Below, piece by piece: positions 17,701 through 24,773 of a DNA stretch of 64,000 nucleotides. How positions within the stretch are numbered: position 1 is the first letter of the stretch; the number at the start of each line of letters is the position of its first letter. The position numbers and the translations under genes were made by a program. Source of the DNA: Proteinivorax tanatarense (lineage in GTDB: Bacteria > Bacillota > Proteinivoracia > Proteinivoracales > Proteinivoracaceae); the NCBI RefSeq assembly GCF_040267685.1, contig NZ_CP158367.1:1302001-1366000 (forward strand), in the 5' to 3' direction. The notes below the pieces were generated by a model. It did not search any database. It saw only the letters and a list, made by a program, of their open reading frames with translations, and was not told where the DNA came from.

Positions 17701-18480
17701 GTGATAAATAAAGTAGAGATTTGTGGAGTAAATACAGCTAAATTGCCAGTGCTAAAAAGTGCAGAAATGAAAGAGTTATTTATCCGGTTAAAGGGAGGGG
17801 AAAAAGAAGCCCGTGAGCAGTTAGTAAACTGCAACTTACGGCTTGTGTTAAGTGTTATACAGCGCTTCAACAATAGAGGGGAAAGTGTGGATGATCTATT
17901 TCAAGTCGGATGTATTGGGCTAATGAAAGCTATCGATAATTTTGATTTAAGTCAAAATGTGAAGTTTTCTACTTATGCTGTTCCTATGATTATTGGGGAG
18001 ATAAGAAGGTATCTTAGAGATAATAATCCTATTAGAGTAAGCCGTTCCCTTAGGGACATTGCGTATAAAGCTTTACAAGTAAGAGATAAGTTAACTAATG
18101 AAAACGATAGAGAGCCTACAGTTAGTGAAATAGCTCTAGAGTTAGACATTAAAAGAGAGGAAGTTGTTTTTGCGTTAGATGCTATTCAAGAACCAGTTTC
18201 ACTTTTTGAGCCAATTTATCATGATGGTGGTGAGCCAATCTTTGTTATGGATCAAATAAAAGATGATGGGGAGAAAGATAGCAGTTGGTTGCAAGGAATT
18301 GCAGTGAGCGAAGCTTTAACTCGGCTTAATGAAAGAGAAAAAACAATTTTGACTTTAAGGTTTTTTGAAGGCAAAACTCAAATGGAGGTTGCTGATGAGA
18401 TTGGAATCTCACAGGCTCAAGTATCACGGCTGGAAAAGGTTGCATTAGGTCATCTTGAAAAATATGTTAAGGAGGATTAA
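17701..18480 (+). CDS. sigG: RNA polymerase sporulation sigma factor SigG
   Basis: SigG is the late forespore sigma factor. The N-terminus INKVEICGVNTAKLPVLK is diagnostic for the SigG family, whose usual start is xNKVEICGVDTSKLPVLK. Region 2 (NLRLVLSVIQRF, DDLFQVGCIGLMKAIDNFD), region 3 (REPTVSEIALEL) and a region 4 HTH (TQMEVADEIGISQAQVSRLEK) are present. The frame includes TTG 17695, but that is only 2 bases after AGGAGG; GTG 17701, 8 bases after, is the better start and gives 259 residues. A mini-gene follows at once. Confidence 0.97.
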   Translation: MINKVEICGVNTAKLPVLKSAEMKELFIRLKGGEKEAREQLVNCNLRLVLSVIQRFNNRGESVDDLFQVGCIGLMKAIDNFDLSQNVKFSTYAVPMIIGEIRRYLRDNNPIRVSRSLRDIAYKALQVRDKLTNENDREPTVSEIALELDIKREEVVFALDAIQEPVSLFEPIYHDGGEPIFVMDQIKDDGEKDSSWLQGIAVSEALTRLNEREKTILTLRFFEGKTQMEVADEIGISQAQVSRLEKVALGHLEKYVKED

Positions 18481-18482
18481 AA

Positions 18483-18620
18483 TTGAAGCACAAGTTGAGT
18501 TATTATGCAATTATTTTAGCAAGTATTCCCACTTTGATAAATAACATAGATGTAGTTTATGCATACAATTGTGATAACTTCTTTACTGAAATTACTCAAG
18601 TTGTAATCAAAGGTTTTTAA
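18483..18620 (+). CDS. Uncharacterised 45-residue peptide, possibly secreted
   Basis: This short frame starts at TTG 18483, 7 bases after a strong AAGGAGG site that overlaps the end of sigG, and runs 45 codons to TAA 18618-18620. A terminator follows directly, so the layout is that of a real last gene of the sigG transcript. The peptide starts with a Lys/His-containing N-terminus and a hydrophobic stretch (LSYYAIILASIPTLI, about 5-19), then VVYAYNCDNFFTEITQ. This resembles a signal peptide or a small membrane peptide. I do not recognise the family. If transcribed with sigG it would be made in the forespore (inference). The alternative is a chance frame, but the ribosome site and terminator argue against that. 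Confidence 0.6.
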   Translation: MKHKLSYYAIILASIPTLINNIDVVYAYNCDNFFTEITQVVIKGF

Positions 18621-18650
18621 CCTCAAAGTTCATGCTTTGAGGTATTTTTT
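18620..18650 (+). terminator. Terminator after the sigG transcript
   Basis: ACCTCAAAG (18620-18628) pairs perfectly with CTTTGAGGT (18635-18643), with a T run at 18645-18650. It begins at the stop codon of the 45-residue mini-gene. Confidence 0.88.
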
Positions 18651-18670
18651 GTTTTAATAATCATTTTGAG

Positions 18671-18697
18671 GAATATAATTTATAATAAGTATATAGT
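18671..18697 (+). promoter_or_regulatory. Weak candidate SigE promoter upstream of ylmC
   Basis: GAATATA (18671-18677) and TATATAGT (18690-18697) each match the SigE boxes (KMATATT, CATAYANT) except at one base. The 12-base spacer is shorter than usual. B. subtilis ymxH-type genes are SigE-dependent, but AT-rich DNA gives chance matches. Confidence 0.3.
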
Positions 18698-18718
18698 AGA
18701 AAAAAGGGGGAGGAGTAA

Positions 18719-18955
18719 TTGCGTATATCAGATTTAAGAGATAGAGAAATAGTAAATTTAGGCGATGGCAAGGTATTAGGGCATTTTGATGATTTAGAAA
18801 TTAATCCTGATACAGGGAAAATCAAAGCGTTAATTGTAACAGGTCAAAATGGTTTTTTAGGCCTAATGGCTACAGGAAATGATTATATTATTCCATGGGA
18901 AAGAATTAAAAAAATTGGCCATGATGTTATAATAATAGATACTAGGACAGAGTAG
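18719..18955 (+). CDS. ylmC: YlmC/YmxH family sporulation protein (PRC-barrel)
   Basis: This is a 78-residue protein that is almost entirely a PRC-barrel domain (MRISDLRDREIVNLGDG..., LEINPDTGKIKALIV, YIIPWERIKKIGHDVII). It belongs to the YlmC/YmxH family of endospore formers, whose exact role is unknown. TTG 18719 follows GGGGGAGGAG. It lies between sigG and nrdR, as in other Clostridia, and is probably monocistronic. Confidence 0.88.
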   Translation: MRISDLRDREIVNLGDGKVLGHFDDLEINPDTGKIKALIVTGQNGFLGLMATGNDYIIPWERIKKIGHDVIIIDTRTE

Positions 18956-18957
18956 GG

Positions 18958-18986
18958 TTAAATAAGGAGGCGAATAATGGTATAAT
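18958..18986 (+). promoter_or_regulatory. Extended -10 promoter upstream of nrdR
   Basis: TGGTATAAT (18978-18986) is a perfect extended -10 element (TGnTATAAT). A weak -35 (TTAAAT, 18958-18963) is 17 bases upstream of TATAAT. The nrdR start is 32 bases downstream. Confidence 0.6.
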
Positions 18987-19018
18987 TTAATATGATCTAA
19001 AATTAGGAGGTAATTAAA

Positions 19019-19468
19019 ATGAAATGCCCTTATTGTGCTTCCATAGAAAGCAAAGTTTTGGACTCTCGTCCCACAGAGGATAGAAGTGCAACCAGAAGAA
19101 GAAGAGAATGTAATCACTGTTTAAAGAGGTTTACAACCTATGAAAAGGCAGAAGAACCTCCTGTATTAGTTATTAAACGTGATGGTACAAAAGAGTTATT
19201 CCAGCGTCAAAAAGTTTTAAGAGGTCTAACAAGAGCATTTGAGAAAAGAGCTGTTGATATTAAAGAATTACAAAATATAGTTTTAGATATAGAAAAAGAA
19301 ATGGCTAATAAACTAATAACTGAAATCAACAGTAAAGACTTAGGTGATTTGGTTATGGAAAAAATCAAACACATAGATGAGGTTGCTTATGTTAGATTTG
19401 CATCAGTTTATAAAGATTTTAAAGATATCAAAACTTTTAAGCAAGAACTTGATAAACTTATAAAGTAA
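19019..19468 (+). CDS. nrdR: Transcriptional repressor NrdR
   Basis: NrdR represses ribonucleotide reductase genes by sensing ATP and dATP. The 149-residue protein has an N-terminal zinc ribbon (C3-x2-C6 and C31-x2-C34: MKCPYC, CNHC) with the typical DSRPTEDRSATRRRREC linker. An ATP-cone domain follows at about 49-139 (LVIKRDGTKELFQRQKV, VAYVRFASVYKDF). ATG 19019 follows TTAGGAGG. It lies next to ylmC/sigG, a frequent clostridial arrangement. Confidence 0.96.
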   Translation: MKCPYCASIESKVLDSRPTEDRSATRRRRECNHCLKRFTTYEKAEEPPVLVIKRDGTKELFQRQKVLRGLTRAFEKRAVDIKELQNIVLDIEKEMANKLITEINSKDLGDLVMEKIKHIDEVAYVRFASVYKDFKDIKTFKQELDKLIK

Positions 19469-19484
19469 ATAAAGAGGTGAGTCA

Positions 19485-20453
19485 ATGAAGAAAAAAGAAT
19501 GGAATAACAAAAGGTTTTCTGTTGTTTCTGGTGGCAAAGACAGGATAAAACCTGCTTCATTTTCACTATTAAAGGTGACTATCCTAGTTATAGCTGCAGC
19601 ATTTTTTTTGTTTTTGTTAAGCCATAGTTTTTTATGGATACGAGACTTTGCAGTAAGCAGAATGATAATTACTGAATACATAGAAGTTACATCTATGCAA
19701 CAGGGCGTCTATGGTGATGGGCTGTTTATATGGGATGAAGAGGTTGTTTATAGCCCTAGAAATGGTAGTTTTCAAACTGACTTTGAACAATTCCAAAGGG
19801 CTAGAAAAGACCAAACTATTGGAAGTATAGGAGATTTAGAGATTACATCACCTAAAGCAGGGCTAATTGTTTTTCATAAAGATGGTTTTGAGTATTTAGA
19901 GGCAGGGTTAGATAATCCTGAAATAATAAAAGCATTTGAACAACAAGACTATTACACTAAAGAAACTACTGCTAGTAGCGGGTCTGGGAAGCCTTTATTT
20001 AAAGTGGTAGATAACTTTAATAGCCAACTGATTGTGAAAATGGGCAAAGAAAAATTTGAAAGTATGCAGGAATTATCAAAGGTAAGGGTGAATTTAAGAA
20101 GTGGAAGTGTTAACCAGATGGTTGTAGCTGATATAGTTGACTATACTATTTCTGGTGAAAATGCTTTGGTTCATGTAAAACCTCACAATGTAAACGAGAA
20201 CTTTTTTAACGAAAGATTTGCTAAAGTATTTTTTATCCTTGATACTGTAGAAGGAATTAAACTTCCCTCCCATGCATTAATTGACCATAAAGGGCAGGAA
20301 GGAGTATATGTAATTAACAGAAATAAGGTTGAGTTTCGAGACGTTGTAATCGTTGATAAAGATGCTGAGTATGTTTGGGTTTATGGCTTAGATAAAAATT
20401 CAGAGGTTATATTTAATCCCAAACTGGTTAAAGATGGGCAAAAGATTAGGTAG
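19485..20453 (+). CDS. HlyD-like membrane fusion protein of unknown role
   Basis: This 322-residue protein has a basic N-terminus, one membrane segment (about 29-51) and an extracytoplasmic part. A short biotinyl-lipoyl-like half (SPRNGSF... ITSPKAGLIVFHKDG) and a C-terminal barrel (KLPSHALIDHKGQEGVYVINRNKVEFRDVVI) resemble HlyD/membrane-fusion adaptors. No transporter or outer-membrane partner is nearby, and a single-membrane cell has no need of a classic adaptor. Similar genes lie between nrdR and yggS in other Clostridia (from memory). ATG 19485 follows AAAGAGGTGAG. Function is unknown; position in the ylm block suggests an envelope role. Confidence 0.65.
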   Translation: MKKKEWNNKRFSVVSGGKDRIKPASFSLLKVTILVIAAAFFLFLLSHSFLWIRDFAVSRMIITEYIEVTSMQQGVYGDGLFIWDEEVVYSPRNGSFQTDFEQFQRARKDQTIGSIGDLEITSPKAGLIVFHKDGFEYLEAGLDNPEIIKAFEQQDYYTKETTASSGSGKPLFKVVDNFNSQLIVKMGKEKFESMQELSKVRVNLRSGSVNQMVVADIVDYTISGENALVHVKPHNVNENFFNERFAKVFFILDTVEGIKLPSHALIDHKGQEGVYVINRNKVEFRDVVIVDKDAEYVWVYGLDKNSEVIFNPKLVKDGQKIR

Positions 20454-20467
20454 AGGTGATAAAATAT

Positions 20468-21118
20468 ATGTCTATATTAAATAATTACCAAAAGATTTTA
20501 CAAGAAACTGCTAAACTTACCAGTAGAAAAGTTAAGATTGTTCCAGTTACCAAATATGCCGATGTTGAACAAATGAATGAATTATATACAAAAGGGATAG
20601 CAACTTTTGGTGAAAGTAGGACAGAGAGTTTGAAAATAAAAGAAAACACTTTTCCCAACGCAAGGTGGCACTTTATTGGACATTTACAGTCAAGAAAAGT
20701 AAAAGATTGTATAGGAAAAGTGCAGCTTATTCATTCGATTGATCGTTGGAAAATAGCTAAAGAAATTGATAAAAGGTCTTATAGACAAGGGATTATAACA
20801 GAAGGGTTGGTTCAAGTTAACGTAGCTAAAGAAGAAAGTAAACACGGTTTATATGTTGAGGAAGTAAGGGAGTTTATTGAAAGTTGTAGTGAACTTTCTA
20901 ATTTAAAGCTAACTGGGCTTATGACAATGGCTCCAATTTGTGATAATCCAGAAGATGTTAGATATGTTTTTAGAAATTTGCATGATCTTAAACAGCAATT
21001 GAACAAATATGGTTTTACAAACATAGTAGATCTTTCGATGGGAATGACTAAGGATTATCAAGTCGCTTTAGAAGAGGGAGCTACTATTATAAGAATAGGA
21101 AGTAAAATATTTAATTAG
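20468..21118 (+). CDS. yggS: YggS family pyridoxal phosphate homeostasis protein
   Basis: This is a PLP-binding protein of the alanine racemase-like fold without known catalysis, involved in vitamin B6 homeostasis (YlmE/PROSC family). The PLP lysine lies in VPVTKYADVEQM near the N-terminus. FGESRTESLKIK, WHFIGHLQSRKVK, HSIDRWKIAKEI and LSMGMTKDYQVALEEGATIIRIGSKIF are family hallmarks. The open frame includes GTG 20456, but this is part of the AGAGGTGAT site, so ATG 20468 is the likely start (216 residues). Confidence 0.95.
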   Translation: MSILNNYQKILQETAKLTSRKVKIVPVTKYADVEQMNELYTKGIATFGESRTESLKIKENTFPNARWHFIGHLQSRKVKDCIGKVQLIHSIDRWKIAKEIDKRSYRQGIITEGLVQVNVAKEESKHGLYVEEVREFIESCSELSNLKLTGLMTMAPICDNPEDVRYVFRNLHDLKQQLNKYGFTNIVDLSMGMTKDYQVALEEGATIIRIGSKIFN

Positions 21119-21130
21119 GAGGTTTTAAAA

Positions 21131-21412
21131 ATGCCGCAACAACTAATATTAGCATTAGATGCTATACTGCATTTGTTTTGGATTTTATTATTAGTTAGGG
21201 TAATAACAAGCTGGTTTCCCATTCCGATGCATAATAAAACTGTTAGGGATATAATGGAAGTTATTTGGTCTATTACAAATGTAGTTATAAAGCCAATACG
21301 GAAAATAGTTCCCCCACTACAAACTGGTGGTGGTTATTTAGATTTATCGCCAATCTTAGCTTTTATATTGGTTAGAGTTTTAAGAAATGTTTTAATGATG
21401 ATGCTATTTTAA
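21131..21412 (+). CDS. ylmG: YggT family membrane protein (YlmG)
   Basis: This is a 93-residue protein with two hydrophobic segments (about 5-25 and 68-90) and the YggT signature RVITSWFPIP...PIRKIVPP. YlmG-type proteins sit next to sepF and divIVA in Gram-positives and are linked to division and membrane organisation, with no clear biochemical role. Here the gene directly follows yggS; sepF, usually between them, is absent. The ribosome site is TTAGGAGG. Confidence 0.9.
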   Translation: MPQQLILALDAILHLFWILLLVRVITSWFPIPMHNKTVRDIMEVIWSITNVVIKPIRKIVPPLQTGGGYLDLSPILAFILVRVLRNVLMMMLF

Positions 21413-21428
21413 ATGGAGGTAAAGTATA

Positions 21429-22214
21429 TTGATAGATCGTGAAAAAGTTTTTAAATTACTTGATAAAGATATAGATAAAGTGACAATTGGCAAGGCATTA
21501 GATGCTGCAGAGTTAGCTCAACAAAAAAATTTGATTAAAGATACGGATTTTTTAGATCCCTATTATAGAGATACATTGATAAAAGTAACAAAAGGTTTGT
21601 TTGGTATTAAGTATCATATAAACGGCGGCTACCCTGGAGCTGAAAGAGCAAAAGTAACGTTTTATCCTGATTTTTTGCATAAAGATGATATTGAAGATGC
21701 CATTAGTTGTATCCAAGTTACCGGCACCTTTCCTCAAAAATACAGCCATAGAGATTTTCTAGGAAGTATTTTAGGGTTAGGAATAAGTAGAGAAAAAGTA
21801 GGAGATATAATCACTTTTGAAAGTGGTTGCCAGGTGGTACTAGACAATAGGTTAGTTGATTTTATCAAGTTGAATTTAACTAAAGTGGGAAATATTAATG
21901 TTAAAGCTAAAGAGATTTATCCTCATCAATTAGAAGTGCGAGATATTAAAGTAAAAAAAATTAAAGGGACTGTAGCATCTTTAAGATTAGATGCTGTAGG
22001 TGGATTAGGATTTAGTCTTTCTAGAACTAAGTTAGCTAGTCTTATAAAAGGTGAGAGAGTAAAAGTTAATTGGAAAACCATAAAGAACCCTGCTTATATG
22101 GTTGAAGAAGGGGATGTTATTTCACTTAAAGGGAAAGGTAGGATTTCAGTTGCAAATGAAGGTAAAGAGACAAGAAAAGGAAGAAAACACTTGGAAATAA
22201 ACAGATTTGTATAA
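21429..22214 (+). CDS. ylmH: YlmH/RqcP family S4 RNA-binding protein
   Basis: This 261-residue protein has a conserved N-terminal domain (LDPYYRDTLIK, KVTFYPDF, ISREKVGDI) and a C-terminal S4 RNA-binding domain (about 180-240: RLDAVGGLGFSLSRTKLASLIKGERVKVNWK). YlmH (RqcP) binds stalled 50S subunits and helps RqcH add poly-alanine tails in ribosome-associated quality control (established in B. subtilis). rqcH is also in this window, about 9 kb away. TTG 21429 follows a GGAGGT site. Confidence 0.93.
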   Translation: MIDREKVFKLLDKDIDKVTIGKALDAAELAQQKNLIKDTDFLDPYYRDTLIKVTKGLFGIKYHINGGYPGAERAKVTFYPDFLHKDDIEDAISCIQVTGTFPQKYSHRDFLGSILGLGISREKVGDIITFESGCQVVLDNRLVDFIKLNLTKVGNINVKAKEIYPHQLEVRDIKVKKIKGTVASLRLDAVGGLGFSLSRTKLASLIKGERVKVNWKTIKNPAYMVEEGDVISLKGKGRISVANEGKETRKGRKHLEINRFV

Positions 22215-22293
22215 AAATAAAAAGGATTTGGAAGTAAAATGTAGAATTATATTTTTATAGAAGGCAATCACTCAAAATCGGAGGTGCTAAACA

Positions 22294-22773
22294 ATGCCAT
22301 TAACCCCTTTAGATATCCATAATAAAGAGTTTAGTAAGTCTTTTAGAGGATTTAACGAAGATGAAGTTAATGAGTTCTTAGATCAAATAGTTGATGACTA
22401 TGAACGAGCAATAAAAGAGAAACAGGATTTAGAAAAGGAAACAAAAGATCTTTCAGAAAAATTAGAGCATTATTCTAAAATTGAAGATACGCTACATAAT
22501 GCTATAGTTGTTGCCCAGGAAACTGCAGAAGAAGTTAAACAAAATGCTAGCAGAGAAGGCGAGCTAATACGTAGGGAAGCTGAAAGAGAAGCAAAGAAAA
22601 TAGTAGAAGAAGCTATAACTAAGGCAAGGAAAATTCACTCAGATGTGGAAGAAATGGCCAAACAGTCACATGTGTTTAGAACTAGGTTTAGAACTCTTTT
22701 AGAAGCTCAACTAGAAATGATTAATTCTGACGACTGGAATGAACTGGAGAACGAGTTAAGTGAAACTACTTAA
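22294..22773 (+). CDS. divIVA: Cell division/polarity protein DivIVA
   Basis: This is a 159-residue coiled-coil protein that recognises negatively curved membrane at poles and septa. The N-terminal lipid-binding domain (MPLTPLDIHNKEFSKSFRGF...EVNEFLDQIVDDYE) is diagnostic. Two coiled-coil stretches follow (about 37-70 and 75-145). In spore formers it helps anchor the chromosome and place the division site. ATG 22294 follows CGGAGGTG. The last 14 bases overlap the next gene. ileS, the usual neighbour in Bacillus, is not here. Confidence 0.95.
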   Translation: MPLTPLDIHNKEFSKSFRGFNEDEVNEFLDQIVDDYERAIKEKQDLEKETKDLSEKLEHYSKIEDTLHNAIVVAQETAEEVKQNASREGELIRREAEREAKKIVEEAITKARKIHSDVEEMAKQSHVFRTRFRTLLEAQLEMINSDDWNELENELSETT

Positions 22774-23179
22774 GATAGTTAAAAATGGCTCCAAAAATGG
22801 GCTATTTGTAGTTTGGGAGTTAGCCAAGGTAATGATCCCTATTATTACCTTGGTTAATTTTTTGGAGTATTTGGGCTTTTTGGAAAACCTAGCTAATTTG
22901 TTAATGCCTGTTATGTCAGTTTTTTCGCTTCCTGGCGAAGGAGCAATAGTGCTTATTGTAGGTAATTTAACTAGCGTTTATGGAGCGGTGGCTGCCATGC
23001 TTAGTTTAGATTTTAATGCTGTTGAACTAACTATTTTATCAACTATGGTGGCAATTAGCCACAGTGCCCTTACTGAGACAGTGATTGCACAAAAAACAGG
23101 AGCAAACGCTTTGTTAGTAGTAGGTACTAGGTTTGCTATGTCAATAATAGCAGGATTTATTTTAGGTCAAATTTTATAG
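22760..23179 (+). CDS. Nucleoside-recognition (Gate) domain membrane protein 1
   Basis: This is a 139-residue membrane protein with a Gate/nucleoside-recognition domain (VMSVFSLPGEGAIVLIVGNLTSVYGAVAAM... ISHSALTETVIAQKTG). It has about four hydrophobic segments. It starts at GTG within the 3' end of divIVA, suggesting coupling. Together with the next gene it resembles the two-gene SpmA/SpmB or YjiG/YjiH pairs, in which each partner has one Gate domain. The substrate is unknown. In B. subtilis spmAB affect spore core dehydration, so a sporulation or transport role is possible (inference). Confidence 0.75.
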   Translation: MKLLKIVKNGSKNGLFVVWELAKVMIPIITLVNFLEYLGFLENLANLLMPVMSVFSLPGEGAIVLIVGNLTSVYGAVAAMLSLDFNAVELTILSTMVAISHSALTETVIAQKTGANALLVVGTRFAMSIIAGFILGQIL

Positions 23180-23194
23180 AGGGTGTATATATAA

Positions 23195-23665
23195 ATGGCT
23201 ATATTTTTGTTGGAAAGTTTAAAAGCAGCAATACTAGACATTATCAATTTAGCAGTAATCATTATTCCTCTACTTATTTTTATAGAGTTTTTAAAAGAGT
23301 ATAGAGCTTTAGAGAAAATTGGGAATATTTTTTGTCCCGTAACAAAAGTATTGGGTCTACCAAGGCAATCGGCTGTTCCTCTCAGTATAGGGCTTTTTGT
23401 AGGCTTAACATATGGAGCGGGAGTTATTATGACCCTTGCGAAAGAACAAAATTTTTCTAAAAAAGAATTAACAGGCCTGCTAATCTTTGTGGGAATTTGT
23501 CATGCAATATTAGAGGAAACAATAATATTTGCACGAATAGGTGCTTCGTGGCATTGGATTTTATTTTTTAGGATTTTATCAGCAGTTTTGGCCACATTAT
23601 TATATAAAAAGTGGGCAAAGGAGGATGTATATGAGGTTTCTGACAGCAGGAGAGTCTCACAATAA
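23195..23665 (+). CDS. Nucleoside-recognition (Gate) domain membrane protein 2
   Basis: This is a 156-residue membrane protein, a partner of the preceding gene. Its Gate domain is LGLPRQSAVPLSIGLFVGLTYGAGVIMTLAKE... FVGICHAILEETIIFARIGA, again with the conserved (I/V)xHxxLxET motif. It has four or five hydrophobic segments. ATG 23195 follows AGAGGGTG. Its 3' end overlaps aroC by 35 bases, because the aroC ribosome site and start lie inside it. Confidence 0.75.
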   Translation: MAIFLLESLKAAILDIINLAVIIIPLLIFIEFLKEYRALEKIGNIFCPVTKVLGLPRQSAVPLSIGLFVGLTYGAGVIMTLAKEQNFSKKELTGLLIFVGICHAILEETIIFARIGASWHWILFFRILSAVLATLLYKKWAKEDVYEVSDSRRVSQ

Positions 23666-24773
23666 AGGGCTTATGGCGATTATTGAAGGTTTGCCAGCTG
23701 GTGTAAAAATAGACGTCGAAAAGATTAACACCAGCCTAAGATTGAGGCAAGGTGGATATGGTCGAGGGAAAAGAATGCAAATAGAAAAAGACAAAGCAAA
23801 TATTTACTCAGGTGTCCGCAATGGACATTCAACGGGGGGGCCTATCGGCCTAATAATCGAAAATAAGGATTGGGCAAACTATAAAGAGAATTACAATGAT
23901 GATAAAAAAATGAAGTATTGTACTCCAAGACCTGGTCACGCTGATTTGGCTGGTATGTATAAGTATGATTTTGACAACTGTAGAGATGTATTAGAAAGAG
24001 CCAGTGCTAGAGAAACAGCGATTCGAGTAGCTGTAGGTTCAGTGGCAGAACAGTTTCTCGAAAAATTTGGAATATTAGTGTTATCATACGTCTATAGTAT
24101 AGGAACTATAAAGTCAAATATAAAAAAAAGTATTTCTAAAGCTGAAATATATAAATCACCTGTTTATTGCCCCTTCCCACAACAAAGAGAGATGATTGAA
24201 GAAATTGAAAAAGCTAAAAAAGAAAAAGAAACTTTAGGAGGGAAAGTTTATACTGAAGTTTTAAACCTACCACCAGGAATTGGAAGCTATACTCAATGGG
24301 ATCGTAGGCTAGATAGTAGATTGGCTGGGCATATTATGTCTATCCCTTCGGTAAAAGGAGTAGAATTTGGTCTTGGTTTTAAAGGCACTGAATATAGAGG
24401 TGGCCAGTTTCATGATGAAATATTCTTAGACAAAAGCGGAAAGCTTTATAGAGAAACTAATCATGCTGGCGGTATTGAAGGTGGAATGTCTAACGGGCAA
24501 CCAATTTATTTTTTCACTGCAATAAAACCTATACCAACTGTTTTAAAAGGACTTAAAACCTATCATACAGAAACTAAAAAACAGATAAAAACAGAATATC
24601 AAAGGAGTGATACAGCAATTCTTCCTGCAGCATCGGTTGTAATTAGCTCAATTACTGCCGTTGAAATAGCAAAAACTTTTTTGGAGAAGTTTGGTGGAGA
24701 TACTTTAAGTGAAGTTAAAAACAACTATGATTATTATACTCAAAAGATTGGAAGGATAGGAGCAAATGAATAA
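23631..24773 (+). CDS. aroC: Chorismate synthase AroC
   Basis: AroC converts EPSP to chorismate with reduced FMN, the last shared step of aromatic biosynthesis. Motifs: MRFLTAGESHNKGLMAIIEG at the start, RQGGYGRGKRM, SGVRNGHSTGGPIG, RPGHADLAG, RASARETAIRVAVG. The longest frame opens at 23541, but ATG 23631 has AAAGGAGG upstream and gives the conserved N-terminus and 380 residues. It overlaps aroB by 8 bases, so aroC-aroB-aroA read as a coupled operon. Confidence 0.96.
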   Translation: MRFLTAGESHNKGLMAIIEGLPAGVKIDVEKINTSLRLRQGGYGRGKRMQIEKDKANIYSGVRNGHSTGGPIGLIIENKDWANYKENYNDDKKMKYCTPRPGHADLAGMYKYDFDNCRDVLERASARETAIRVAVGSVAEQFLEKFGILVLSYVYSIGTIKSNIKKSISKAEIYKSPVYCPFPQQREMIEEIEKAKKEKETLGGKVYTEVLNLPPGIGSYTQWDRRLDSRLAGHIMSIPSVKGVEFGLGFKGTEYRGGQFHDEIFLDKSGKLYRETNHAGGIEGGMSNGQPIYFFTAIKPIPTVLKGLKTYHTETKKQIKTEYQRSDTAILPAASVVISSITAVEIAKTFLEKFGGDTLSEVKNNYDYYTQKIGRIGANE

